A DNA stretch of 64,000 nt, taken from an uncultured Pelagibacteraceae bacterium (GTDB lineage Bacteria > Pseudomonadota > Alphaproteobacteria > Pelagibacterales > Pelagibacteraceae). Under the pieces are notes generated by a model. The model made no database searches. It saw nothing but the letters and a program-made list of their open reading frames with translations, and was not told where the DNA came from. Shown here one piece after another: positions 9,119 to 17,616 of this stretch. Both the position numbers and the translations under genes were made by a program. The stretch's first letter is position 1. Every line of letters begins with the position of its first letter. The stretch covers positions 1 to 64,000 of the forward strand of contig CACHOG010000005.1 in the NCBI GenBank assembly GCA_902581445.1, in the 5' to 3' direction.

Positions 9119-10894
9119 ATGACTGAATTTATCAAAAAAAACATATTTATTGTTTTAATCTTTTTTATTACATTATTCGTTGGTTTTCTCACATTTTTAA
9201 CATTTATTGATAAAAGTTTTATTCAATTAAACGAAGGCAATTTACAATATTTGTTAATAATTAATATAATTTTATTATTATTCTTTTTTGTTTTTGTTTT
9301 TTTTGAAATTAAAAAGTTAATTAAAAATGAAATTGATGTAAAGGGATCAAAATCTAATAAAAAATATATTACTTTTTTTGCTTTATTTACATTGATCCCA
9401 TCAATACTCATTTCAGTTTTTTCACTTTTTTTATTTTCGTTTGCACTTGAAAAATATTTTGATAAAAAAATCACGACTGCTGTTAACAACTCGTATGAGC
9501 TTGCTAAAAATTACGTACAAGACGTAAGGAATAAAATTGAAAGTGATATTGTTATGATAGCTTTTGATATAAATAAAAGTGGAAATTTTTATCAAAGTGA
9601 TCCAATCGATTTTAAAAAATTTTTAATAAATCAAAAAATATTAAGAAACGTAGATGAAATTCATATAATTAACGATAAAAAAAAAATTATAATGTCAACT
9701 TTAAATGATATTAATAAATTTATAGCTCCCGAAAAAAAAGCTTTTGACTTAGTAATGAAAGATGATCGACCTCTTAAAATTATTAATGCATTTGAGAACA
9801 AATCTGCTGCTATATTAAAATTACCCAATTATAAAAATACCTTTATCTATATTGTTAAATATTTGGAAAAAGATATTTCTAAATATTTGACAGAATCTCA
9901 GGAGGCACTTAATTTTTATTATAGAGTAGAGGACAAAAGAACAGGAATTCAAATTTCTTTCATATTGATTTATTCAATTGTTGTATCATTAATGTTATTT
10001 TTAAGCGTATCAATAGCTATAAGATTCTCTTCACGTTTTTTTAGATCTATAAATAATTTGGTAAATGCCTCTATGAATATCGGTAAAGGCAATCTAGATA
10101 CCAAAGTTCCTGAAATTAAAACTGATAAAGAACTTGAGACACTAAATAAAAATTTTAATCTCATGATTGACAGATTAAAGACTCAGCAAGATAAATTACT
10201 TTTAACAGAACGTCATGAAGCATGGGAAAATGTTGCAAGAAAGTTAGCCCATGAAATTAAAAATCCACTTACTCCTATACAATTGATTATTGATAGATTT
10301 AATTCAAAATTTTCAAATTTGATGAAAAATGAAGATAGGTCAAACTTTAATGAAAATTTAAAAGTTATTAATAAACAGATCAAACAAATAGAAAATTTAA
10401 TAAATGAGTTCTCTGATTTTGCTAGAATGCCAAAACCTATTTTGAAAAAACATGACATAGTCAAAATAATAAAAGAGAATATTTTGCTAATGAATGAAAT
10501 TGATAAATCTGTTTTTATAAATTTTAGCTCAAAAAAAGAGTCATTAAACGTCAATTGTGACTCTGAACAACTAGGTAGGGTTTTTATAAATATATTTAAA
10601 AATTCCATTGAAAGTTTAAAAGAGAAATTTTTAAAAAACCCTGATTTTTCTAAGAAAATTAATATAGAAATTTTAAAAAAAGATGATTATATACAGATCA
10701 TAATTAGAGATAATGGTGTTGGATTTAGAAGTGATAATTTGAGTGATTTACTTAAACCATATTATACAACTAAAACTAATGGCACTGGCTTAGGACTTCC
10801 AATAGTTAATAAAATAATCAATGACCATAATGGTACTTTAAAACTTGTTGAAAATAAATTTGGAGCTGAAATTAAAATAAATTTACCAATTTAA
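9119..10894 (+). CDS. ntrY: NtrY-like nitrogen/redox sensor histidine kinase
   Basis: Membrane sensor kinase paired with NtrX. Of its 591 residues, membrane helices are visible at about 8-31, 43-63 and 83-109. An extracytoplasmic region follows (about 112-277), then a fourth helix (about 279-302). HAMP-like sequence runs to about 352. The phosphoacceptor is His378 in KLAHEIKNPLTPIQL, and the ATPase domain has IRDNGVGFR and TNGTGLGLPIVNKI. It is shorter than the roughly 750 residues common for NtrY because HAMP runs straight into the histidine box; the PAS domain found there in many alphaproteobacteria is not visible. ntrX starts two bases after its stop. Confidence 0.9.
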   Translation: MTEFIKKNIFIVLIFFITLFVGFLTFLTFIDKSFIQLNEGNLQYLLIINIILLLFFFVFVFFEIKKLIKNEIDVKGSKSNKKYITFFALFTLIPSILISVFSLFLFSFALEKYFDKKITTAVNNSYELAKNYVQDVRNKIESDIVMIAFDINKSGNFYQSDPIDFKKFLINQKILRNVDEIHIINDKKKIIMSTLNDINKFIAPEKKAFDLVMKDDRPLKIINAFENKSAAILKLPNYKNTFIYIVKYLEKDISKYLTESQEALNFYYRVEDKRTGIQISFILIYSIVVSLMLFLSVSIAIRFSSRFFRSINNLVNASMNIGKGNLDTKVPEIKTDKELETLNKNFNLMIDRLKTQQDKLLLTERHEAWENVARKLAHEIKNPLTPIQLIIDRFNSKFSNLMKNEDRSNFNENLKVINKQIKQIENLINEFSDFARMPKPILKKHDIVKIIKENILLMNEIDKSVFINFSSKKESLNVNCDSEQLGRVFINIFKNSIESLKEKFLKNPDFSKKINIEILKKDDYIQIIIRDNGVGFRSDNLSDLLKPYYTTKTNGTGLGLPIVNKIINDHNGTLKLVENKFGAEIKINLPI

Positions 10895-10895
10895 A

Positions 10896-12251
10896 ATGTC
10901 CACTGAAATTTTAATTATTGATGATAACGCAGATATAAGAAATATCTTAAATGATTTAATTTCTGATGCTGGTTACAAAACTCGTGTCGCAGCAAACTAT
11001 AATCAAGCATTAAAAGAAATTGATAAAAAATTACCAGAGGTTGCTATAATTGATGTCAAATTAGATAAAGGCGACAATGATGGAATTGAACTTCTAACCC
11101 ATATCAAACAGAAAAATAAAGATATTCCAGTAATAATTATTTCTGGTCATGCAAACATAGAAATGGCGGTTAAATCGTTAAAATCAGGTGCTTTTGAATT
11201 TATACAAAAACCCTTTGACAAAGAAAGATTAATAAATTTTGTAAAAAGAGCATCTGAAAACTACAATCTCTTAAAACAAAATAAATATTTAGAGACAAAA
11301 CTTTTTCATTCTTTTGACTTAATAGGCTCAAGTAATAATATAAATAGAATAAACGAACAGATTCAAAAAGTATCGCCTACAGAGTCTAGAGTATTTATTT
11401 ATGGTCCAACTGGCTCTGGTAAAGAATTAATAGCGAGAAAAATTCATAAAATTTCAAATAGAAGAAACAAACCATTTATAATTCTTAATGGTGCCTTATT
11501 AGATGCAAAAAAATACGAGCAAGAATTATTTGGAGAGGAAAAAGAAGATGGATCTATATCCTATGGTGCTTTAGAAAAATCTTCAGGTGGAATACTTCTT
11601 ATTGACGAAGTCTCAGAGATACCATTGGAAACACAATCTAAAATATTAAGGGTATTAACAGACCAAAAATTTAAAAGAATAAAAGGTAATCATGATATAA
11701 AAGTCGATGTTAGAATTATATGTTCTACTGCTCGTGATATTTCAATAGAAATATCCCAGGGTAATTTTAGAGAAGACTTATTTCATCGTTTAAATGTATT
11801 CCAAATAAAAATAGATCCATTAAATAAAAGAGTACAAGATATACCATTGTTGATTAAATATTTTTCTGAAAAAATTGCTGAAAATTATAATTTGAAGAGA
11901 TTTGAAATCGATCCAAATAATCATAATTTAATAGATTATAACTGGCCAGGAAATGTTAGAGAATTAAGAAATTTAATTGAAAGAATCGCAATACTTTCTC
12001 CAGATAGTTCTGAAAAAATTTCTAATATTATTAAAGAATCTTTAAAAATATCTGATAACAATGAGATATCATATGAAAAATCATTATCAAAACCTTTAAA
12101 AGAAGCTAGAGAAAATTTTGAAAAAGAGTATTTATCATCTCAATTAAAAAAATTTGGTGGAAACATTTCGAAAATGGCAAAGTTTATCGGCATGGAAAGA
12201 TCCGCTTTACACAGAAAATTAAAAGGGCTTAATATAAAAGATCTTAATTAA
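10896..12251 (+). CDS. ntrX: NtrX-like response regulator (AAA+ domain, Fis-type HTH)
   Basis: Response regulator of the NtrYX system. The 451 residues comprise a receiver domain (phosphoacceptor Asp53 in VAIIDVKLD), an AAA+ ATPase domain (Walker A GPTGSGKE from residue 170, Walker B GGILLIDEVSE), and a C-terminal Fis-type helix-turn-helix (FGGNISKMAKFIGMERSALHRKL). The sigma-54 contact motif GAFTGA is absent: after ELFG the chain reads EEKEDGSISYGALEKS. Regulators without this loop cannot activate sigma-54 polymerase, so it probably acts as a DNA-binding regulator with the housekeeping sigma factor. The stop overlaps the trkA start (TAATG). Confidence 0.92.
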   Translation: MSTEILIIDDNADIRNILNDLISDAGYKTRVAANYNQALKEIDKKLPEVAIIDVKLDKGDNDGIELLTHIKQKNKDIPVIIISGHANIEMAVKSLKSGAFEFIQKPFDKERLINFVKRASENYNLLKQNKYLETKLFHSFDLIGSSNNINRINEQIQKVSPTESRVFIYGPTGSGKELIARKIHKISNRRNKPFIILNGALLDAKKYEQELFGEEKEDGSISYGALEKSSGGILLIDEVSEIPLETQSKILRVLTDQKFKRIKGNHDIKVDVRIICSTARDISIEISQGNFREDLFHRLNVFQIKIDPLNKRVQDIPLLIKYFSEKIAENYNLKRFEIDPNNHNLIDYNWPGNVRELRNLIERIAILSPDSSEKISNIIKESLKISDNNEISYEKSLSKPLKEARENFEKEYLSSQLKKFGGNISKMAKFIGMERSALHRKLKGLNIKDLN

Positions 12252-13624
12252 TGAATATAATAATTTGTGGAGCTGGAAGGGTTGGTTTTACTATAGCTAA
12301 ACTATTGAGTGAACAAAATCACTCTATAACAGTTGTAGATCAATCAAGTGAGGATATACAAAAAATAAAAGACTCTTTAGATGTAAATGCAATAGTAGGA
12401 AAAGCTACGTATCCAAGTATTTTAGAAAAGGCCAATGGTGCTGAAGCTGACATGATTATTGCTGTGACGAGAAATGATGAGATAAATATGCTAATATGTC
12501 AGATTGCATATGCAAATTTTAAAGTTTCCAAAAAAATTGCAAGAATACGATCACAAAATTATTTGGAACCAAAATTTAGCAAATTATACAACAAAGAAAA
12601 TCTCCCTATAGATGTAATTATTTCACCTGAAATAGAAATAGCAAAATCCCTACAAAGAAAACTCGAGGCACCCGGTGCACTTGACAACATACCATTTGCA
12701 GAAAATAAAATTAGACTACTTGAAATTTTAATTAAAGAAGACTGCCCTATTAAAAATATCAAATTAAACGAACTAACAAAAAAATTTCCTGACATGGAAG
12801 CTAATATTTTAGGTGTAATCCGTAATGAAAAATTTATAATTTTAAAAAAAAATGATGTAATGAAGAACGATGACAAAGCTTATGTAATAATTAATTCTTC
12901 TCAAATGGCAAAAACACTAATAGCTTTCGGACATAATGAAAAAATATCAAGTAAAATATTAATCATTGGGGGAGGTAATATAGGTTACAATTTAGCAAAA
13001 AATATCGAGGAAACATTTGATTCTGCTCGTATAAAAATTATAGAAAAAAACAAGGAACGTGCAGAATTCATAGCAAATGAATTAAATAATTCAATTATCA
13101 TTAATGGAGATGCTTTAGACGAAGATGTGTTATCAGAAGCAAATTTAGAGGAAATAGAAACTGTCTTGGCACTAACAAATGATGATGAAGACAATCTAAT
13201 GATTAGTGTCTTAGTTGAAAAATTTTCAAAAAATAAAAAAACAATTGCCTTAACAAATAAATCAAATTATTCATTATTACAATCTTCATTAAAAATTGAC
13301 GATTTAATAGATCCTAGAATGAGCACTGTATCAAGTATATTGAAACATGTTCATAAGGGCACTATAGAAACTGCATATAGTATCTTAAACGGTGAATATG
13401 AGGTAATAGAGGCAGATATAATAGAAACTTCTGAATTAATAAATAAAGAACTAAAAAACGCAAATCTTCCAGATGAAATAAGAATCGGAGCTATTTTAAG
13501 GGGAGATGATATTATAATTCCTAGGTCTAATTTTATTTTCCAAAAAGATGATAAAGTAGTTTTTCTTGCTAAAAATGATCAAATACAAGTTGTCGAAAAT
13601 ATGTTTCGTATTAGCTCAATTTAA
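12251..13624 (+). CDS. trkA: Trk potassium uptake regulator TrkA
   Basis: Cytosolic NAD-binding gating subunit of the Trk potassium uptake system. The 457 residues contain two tandem RCK halves, each with a Rossmann start: IICGAGRVGFTIAKLL at the N-terminus and ILIIGGGNIGYNLAKNI near residue 240. Each half is followed by a TrkA-C type domain (for example EIRIGAILRGDDIIIPRSN near the end). It lies between ntrX (one-base overlap) and trkH (one-base overlap), the usual alphaproteobacterial order. Confidence 0.95.
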   Translation: MNIIICGAGRVGFTIAKLLSEQNHSITVVDQSSEDIQKIKDSLDVNAIVGKATYPSILEKANGAEADMIIAVTRNDEINMLICQIAYANFKVSKKIARIRSQNYLEPKFSKLYNKENLPIDVIISPEIEIAKSLQRKLEAPGALDNIPFAENKIRLLEILIKEDCPIKNIKLNELTKKFPDMEANILGVIRNEKFIILKKNDVMKNDDKAYVIINSSQMAKTLIAFGHNEKISSKILIIGGGNIGYNLAKNIEETFDSARIKIIEKNKERAEFIANELNNSIIINGDALDEDVLSEANLEEIETVLALTNDDEDNLMISVLVEKFSKNKKTIALTNKSNYSLLQSSLKIDDLIDPRMSTVSSILKHVHKGTIETAYSILNGEYEVIEADIIETSELINKELKNANLPDEIRIGAILRGDDIIIPRSNFIFQKDDKVVFLAKNDQIQVVENMFRISSI

Positions 13625-15030
13625 TGCTTAATTTCAGTATCTATTATTTAAGATTTTTTAATATTTTAATTTGTATTTTATGTTTTTTAAACATTTTGTA
13701 TTCTTATTATTTCGATTTATATTTAAATGTTGATAGTTATTTTTACACACTACTTTTCTCTATCCTTCCACTCACAAGTTTTTTTTTTAGAAAAAAAAAC
13801 GTAATAAAAATTAGTATTTATACAAAGATTTTTTCTGTAATACTTGGATATATTCTATTACCTCTATTTATAGCATTACCTTATTATTTCAGCATATATA
13901 ACATTTCGTTTTTAAACGCATATTTTGAGTCAGTGTCAGGTTTTACTTCTACAGGTTTTACCCTATTTGATAATATCAAACATTTAGATGAAAGTTTAAT
14001 ACTTTGGCGTTCTTCATCCCAGTGGCTTGGCGGTTTATACTTTCTATTTTCAATTATACTATTAATTGATATTTTTGATGATAATTTAAAAAAAACATTA
14101 ACTAATTTTTTAGCATTTAATTCAGCAGAAATTTTTAAACAATTAGTAAAAATTTTCATATTTTACTCATTTTTAACCATTTTAATTTTTATAGTTTTAA
14201 ATCTTTTTGATTTTAGATCTTTTATTTCATTAAATTTGTCAATGACATTAATATCCTCAGGCGGTTTCTTGCCTGTCAATAATTTAGAGGCAATTTTGAC
14301 CAATCAGACAAAGATAATTATTTTTTCGTTATTAATGTTAATTTCTTTTTTTAGCCTATTTTTTTTGTACAATTTATTAGTCTATAAAAAAAAAGGTATA
14401 AAGTTTATACAAGAAGATATTTATCTTATAGCATACCTGATAACTTTAATTTTTGGTTTTTTTTTATTAGTTAATAAGGATATAAATTTTTCAATAATAT
14501 TTTTATCTATATCAAGTAGTGTTTCAAATATTGGCTTTTCTTTAAAAAACACACCATCGTATTTATCATTTATATTCATAATACTAATAATAATAGGAGG
14601 ATCTTTTTTTTCAACAAGTTCAGGATTACGTTTTTTAAAGCTTGTCTCTTTATTTAATTTTTCAATAAATGAAATAATTTCAAATGCGAAACCTAAAAAT
14701 GTTTTCATAAATAAATTATTTTTTTCTGAGAAAATTTTGGAAAAATCAGATTTTTATAAATATTTCCTTTCTATATTAATATTTATTATTTCATTAATTT
14801 TTTTATCTACTATCGTTTCCATATCAGGCTTATCTTTTGAGCAGTCATTTAAACTTTCTGTGTTAACTTTAATGAATACGGTTAATTCTCATATGACGCT
14901 GTCAAATACTCTTGATTTCGAGCAAATGAGCAATTTTGTAAAATATTTTTTAATAATGTTTATGATTATCGGGAGAGTTGAATTATTAACAATTCTAATA
15001 ATTTTTAAAAAATTCTTTTTAAAAAATTAG
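13624..15030 (+). CDS. trkH: Trk potassium uptake transmembrane protein TrkH
   Basis: Membrane channel of the Trk system, working with TrkA. The 468-residue protein is strongly hydrophobic with about ten membrane segments. Selectivity-filter-like P-loops are seen at VSGFTSTGFTLF (about residue 105), SLTLISSGGF-type sequence (about 210), SSSVSNIGFSL (about 300) and TLMNTVNSHM (about 420). The WRSSSQWLGGL motif (about 129-139) and the GGSFFSTSSGLR segment are characteristic. It is the last gene of ntrY-ntrX-trkA-trkH; a tRNA gene follows after 25 nt. Confidence 0.94.
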   Translation: MLNFSIYYLRFFNILICILCFLNILYSYYFDLYLNVDSYFYTLLFSILPLTSFFFRKKNVIKISIYTKIFSVILGYILLPLFIALPYYFSIYNISFLNAYFESVSGFTSTGFTLFDNIKHLDESLILWRSSSQWLGGLYFLFSIILLIDIFDDNLKKTLTNFLAFNSAEIFKQLVKIFIFYSFLTILIFIVLNLFDFRSFISLNLSMTLISSGGFLPVNNLEAILTNQTKIIIFSLLMLISFFSLFFLYNLLVYKKKGIKFIQEDIYLIAYLITLIFGFFLLVNKDINFSIIFLSISSSVSNIGFSLKNTPSYLSFIFIILIIIGGSFFSTSSGLRFLKLVSLFNFSINEIISNAKPKNVFINKLFFSEKILEKSDFYKYFLSILIFIISLIFLSTIVSISGLSFEQSFKLSVLTLMNTVNSHMTLSNTLDFEQMSNFVKYFLIMFMIIGRVELLTILIIFKKFFLKN

Positions 15031-15055
15031 TTTGATTATATAAGTATTATTAATT

Positions 15056-15132
15056 GCGCCCTTAGCTCAGCTGGATAGAGCAACGGTTTTCTAAACCGTG
15101 GGTCGGAGGTTCGAATCCTTCAGGGCGCGCCA
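15056..15132 (+). tRNA. tRNA-Arg (anticodon TCT)
   Basis: A 77-nt cloverleaf with an encoded CCA end. The acceptor stem GCGCCCT pairs with AGGGCGC. The D arm is GCTC/GAGC, the anticodon stem ACGGT/ACCGT frames loop TTTCTAA with anticodon TCT (reads AGA), and the T arm contains TTCGAAT. AGA is a heavily used arginine codon in this AT-rich window. Confidence 0.97.
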
Positions 15133-15214
15133 TAAATTTAATTATGCCAGCTATAAAAGTTTCATGTTGATATTTTTAATCTTCTATATAAATTTTAATA
15201 AAGTCTAAAATATT

Positions 15215-16348
15215 ATGAATAATCTAATATATTGGTCACCTTTCTTAGGGAATGTAGGCACTATCAAGTCATGTATGAATTCAGCTATTGCCGCTAAAAA
15301 ATTTTCTAAAGGAAAAAATAATGTTAAAATTATAAATGTTCATGGTGAATGGAATAATTATGTAAAATTATTTCGTAAAAATCAAATTGAAGTTATTAAT
15401 TTTTATCCAAATTTGATTAATTATTTTCCAAAGTCAGGATATCTTAAAAGTAGAATATTATATATAATAATATTCATAATATCTTTTATACCTTTATTTA
15501 AGCTTTTAAGAAAAGAGAAAGAGTGTTTTTTTATCGCTCATTTAATTACATCTCTACCATTATTTTTAAATCATATTTTTAATCTAAAATGCAAAATGAT
15601 TCTAAGGATTTCTGGTTATCCAAGACTTAATTTTATTAGAAAACAATTTTGGAAAATTACTGGAAAAAATGTCTATTTAATAACATGTCCCACTAAAGAT
15701 TTACAAAAAGAAATATCATCATTGAATATATTAGATAATAAAAAGCTCAAATTTTTGCCAGATGCAATAATCAATATAAAAGAATTTTTATCACAAAAAT
15801 TAAGATCTAAAGAAATATTATATGAAAAAAAAATTATTTTGTCAGTTGGAAGACTTACAAAACAAAAAAATTTCAAATATTTAATTAATGAATTAAGTAG
15901 CTTTTTAATTAAAAATAAAGATTATATTCTAATAATTTTAGGCGAAGGCGAAGAAAAAAAAGAATTAAAGATTTTAATTAAAAAACTAAATTTAGATGAA
16001 AAGGTTTTTTTACTTGGTTTTAAAGATAATCCCTTATCCTACATGTTGAAAGCCGATATTTTTGTTTTATCATCATTATGGGAGGAAGTGGGTTTTGTCA
16101 TTGTAGAAGCTGCGTTATCAAATCTTTTAGTTGTTTCATCAGATTGTCCAAACGGCCCTAAAGAATTTCTAAGTTCTGGAGAAGCTGGTTTTTTATTCAA
16201 AAATAATGAAAATAACGCTTTAAAAAATATATTCTTGACTATAAATGAAAATGCTACCAAAAAAAAAATACTTGCTAAAAAAAATTCACTTATTTACACT
16301 AGGTTTAGACATTACTTAGTACTTAAAAAATTGCTTTCTTTTCAATAA
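15215..16348 (+). CDS. GT4-family glycosyltransferase
   Basis: A 377-residue GT-B fold glycosyltransferase. The N-terminal domain begins IYWSPFLGNVGTIKSC. The C-terminal nucleotide-sugar domain has ILSVGRLTKQKNFKYLI (about residue 208), LIILGEGEEKKEL, and the catalytic EX7E-type stretch SSLWEEVGFVIVEAAL (about 286-301). Acceptor and sugar cannot be told from sequence; cell-surface polysaccharide or LPS decoration is a guess. A hydrophobic stretch at about 76-93 (ILYIIIFIISFIPLF) may associate with the membrane. It stands alone between a tRNA gene and the amino-acid transporter, with no operon partners. Confidence 0.85.
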   Translation: MNNLIYWSPFLGNVGTIKSCMNSAIAAKKFSKGKNNVKIINVHGEWNNYVKLFRKNQIEVINFYPNLINYFPKSGYLKSRILYIIIFIISFIPLFKLLRKEKECFFIAHLITSLPLFLNHIFNLKCKMILRISGYPRLNFIRKQFWKITGKNVYLITCPTKDLQKEISSLNILDNKKLKFLPDAIINIKEFLSQKLRSKEILYEKKIILSVGRLTKQKNFKYLINELSSFLIKNKDYILIILGEGEEKKELKILIKKLNLDEKVFLLGFKDNPLSYMLKADIFVLSSLWEEVGFVIVEAALSNLLVVSSDCPNGPKEFLSSGEAGFLFKNNENNALKNIFLTINENATKKKILAKKNSLIYTRFRHYLVLKKLLSFQ

Positions 16349-16362
16349 TTCTCAAAATTTTA

Positions 16363-16392
16363 GAACCAGTTTGGGTTTTTATTGATTTTTTT
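16363..16392 (+). terminator. Weak putative terminator after the glycosyltransferase
   Basis: AGAACC and GGTTTT can pair (one G-T wobble) around a short loop, followed by a T-rich run (TTATTGATTTTTTTT). The stem is only six pairs, so the call is tentative. Confidence 0.3.
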
Positions 16393-16450
16393 TGGGCAAA
16401 ATGCCTAATTTTATTATTGATGAGCCATTTATATCATGATTTACTATTAT

Positions 16451-16474
16451 AAATTCAAAAGTAATTTTGAATTT
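16451..16474. repeat. Perfect inverted repeat (10-bp arms) in the aapJ leader
   Basis: AAATTCAAAA and TTTTGAATTT are exact reverse complements separated by GTAA. The element is about 40 nt before the aapJ start and abuts the next palindrome. It could be a regulator-binding site or an mRNA 5' hairpin. A weak promoter-like pair (TTGATG at 16417, TTTACT at 16440, 17-nt spacing) would place the transcript start near its left edge. Confidence 0.6.
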
Positions 16475-16491
16475 ATTTGTTAACAAATAAA
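16472..16491. promoter_or_regulatory. 20-bp perfect palindrome upstream of aapJ (candidate operator)
   Basis: TTTATTTGTTAACAAATAAA reads identically on both strands, centred on GTTAAC, about 22 nt before the aapJ ATG. Spacerless palindromes of this size are typical of dimeric-regulator operators. The regulator is unknown. Confidence 0.55.
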
Positions 16492-16512
16492 CTAATAAAC
16501 AAGAGGAAGAAT

Positions 16513-17550
16513 ATGTTTAATATTATAAAAAAATTGACTTCTTTTGTAGCTATGGTTGCAGTGCTATTTGCATTTACAACTGAAGCTATGGCAAAGAAAT
16601 CAAAAACTCTTAAAAACACTCAGAAGAAAGGTTTCGTAAGATGTGGTGTTTCTCAAGGTCTTCCAGGATTTTCAAATGCTGATGCGTCTGGAAATTGGAC
16701 TGGAGTTGACGTTGATGTATGTAGAGCTGTTGCTGCTGCAGTACTTGGAGATGCGAATAAAGTTAAATTCACTCCATTAAGTGCTAAAGAGAGATTTACT
16801 GCTCTAACTTCTGGTGAGATTGATATCTTATCAAGAAATACTACTTGGACACTTTCTAGAGATGCTGATATTGGTCTTACATTTGTTGGAGTTAACTTCT
16901 ACGATGGACAAGGTTTCATGGTAAGAAAAAACTCTGGCATAACTTCAGTAAACCAATTTAAAAACGGTATTTCTGCTTGTACTAACATTGGTACTACAAC
17001 AGAGCTTAATATGAGAGACTTCTTTAATTCAAGAGGAATATCATATGAGCCAGTAGCTTTTGAAAAAGCTGACGAAGTTGTAGCTGCTTATGATGCAGGT
17101 AGATGTGATACTTATACAACTGATAAATCTGGATTAGCAGCTCAAAGAACAAAAATGAAAAACCCAGATGAACACATTGTATTACCTGAAACTATTTCTA
17201 AAGAGCCTTTAGGACCAGTTGTTAGACAAGGTGATGCTGTTTGGGAAGATATCGTTCGTTGGTCATTAAACACTATGATCGAAGCTGAAGAGTATGGAAT
17301 TACTTCTTCAAATGCTGATTCTATGAAAACTTCAGATAACCCTGCAATTAAAAGACTTGTAGGAGCTGAAGGTGAATTAGGAGCAGCTTTTGGTCTAGAT
17401 AATGACTGGAGCTTAAGAATTATTAAACAAGTAGGAAACTACGGCGAAAGCTATAAAAGAAATATAGCTGACCCAGGCATCCTACCTGACAGAGGTCCAA
17501 ACCAACTTTGGACTAAAGGTGGAATTTTATACGTACCACCAGCAAGATAA
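16513..17550 (+). CDS. aapJ: General L-amino-acid ABC transporter, periplasmic binding protein (AapJ/YhdW type)
   Basis: Periplasmic substrate-binding protein delivering amino acids to AapQMP. The ORF track opens at a TTG (16477), but that lies inside the palindrome. The ATG at 16513 follows an AGAGGAAGA ribosome-binding site and begins a clean signal peptide (MFNIIKKLTSFVAMVAVLFAFTTEAMA, cut after about residue 27). The mature part starts KKSKTLKNTQKKGFVRCGVS. Family features include GVDVDVCRAVAAAVLG, SGEIDILSRNTTWTLSRD and the C-terminal LPDRGPNQLW. The gene is notably richer in GC and preferred codons than its neighbours, suggesting high expression. A strong terminator follows, before the permease genes. 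Confidence 0.95.
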   Translation: MFNIIKKLTSFVAMVAVLFAFTTEAMAKKSKTLKNTQKKGFVRCGVSQGLPGFSNADASGNWTGVDVDVCRAVAAAVLGDANKVKFTPLSAKERFTALTSGEIDILSRNTTWTLSRDADIGLTFVGVNFYDGQGFMVRKNSGITSVNQFKNGISACTNIGTTTELNMRDFFNSRGISYEPVAFEKADEVVAAYDAGRCDTYTTDKSGLAAQRTKMKNPDEHIVLPETISKEPLGPVVRQGDAVWEDIVRWSLNTMIEAEEYGITSSNADSMKTSDNPAIKRLVGAEGELGAAFGLDNDWSLRIIKQVGNYGESYKRNIADPGILPDRGPNQLWTKGGILYVPPAR

Positions 17551-17568
17551 TTCTTGATTTAAATACTT

Positions 17569-17604
17569 TAAAAAGGGCTAGATTTTTCTAGCCCTTTTTT
17601 TTAT
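17569..17604 (+). terminator. Intrinsic terminator between aapJ and aapQ
   Basis: AAAGGGCTAGA and TCTAGCCCTTT form a strong GC-containing stem with a TTTT-type loop, followed by a run of T. It lies 20-50 nt after the aapJ stop and ahead of aapQ. It probably ends most transcripts after the binding protein and lets a fraction continue into the permease genes. Confidence 0.88.
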
Positions 17605-17616
17605 ATTCGCGAGCTA

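Noticed and set aside
15133-16512. Possible integration of the glycosyltransferase at the tRNA-Arg 3' end
   Set aside because: I found no direct repeat of the tRNA 3' end downstream and no integrase gene.
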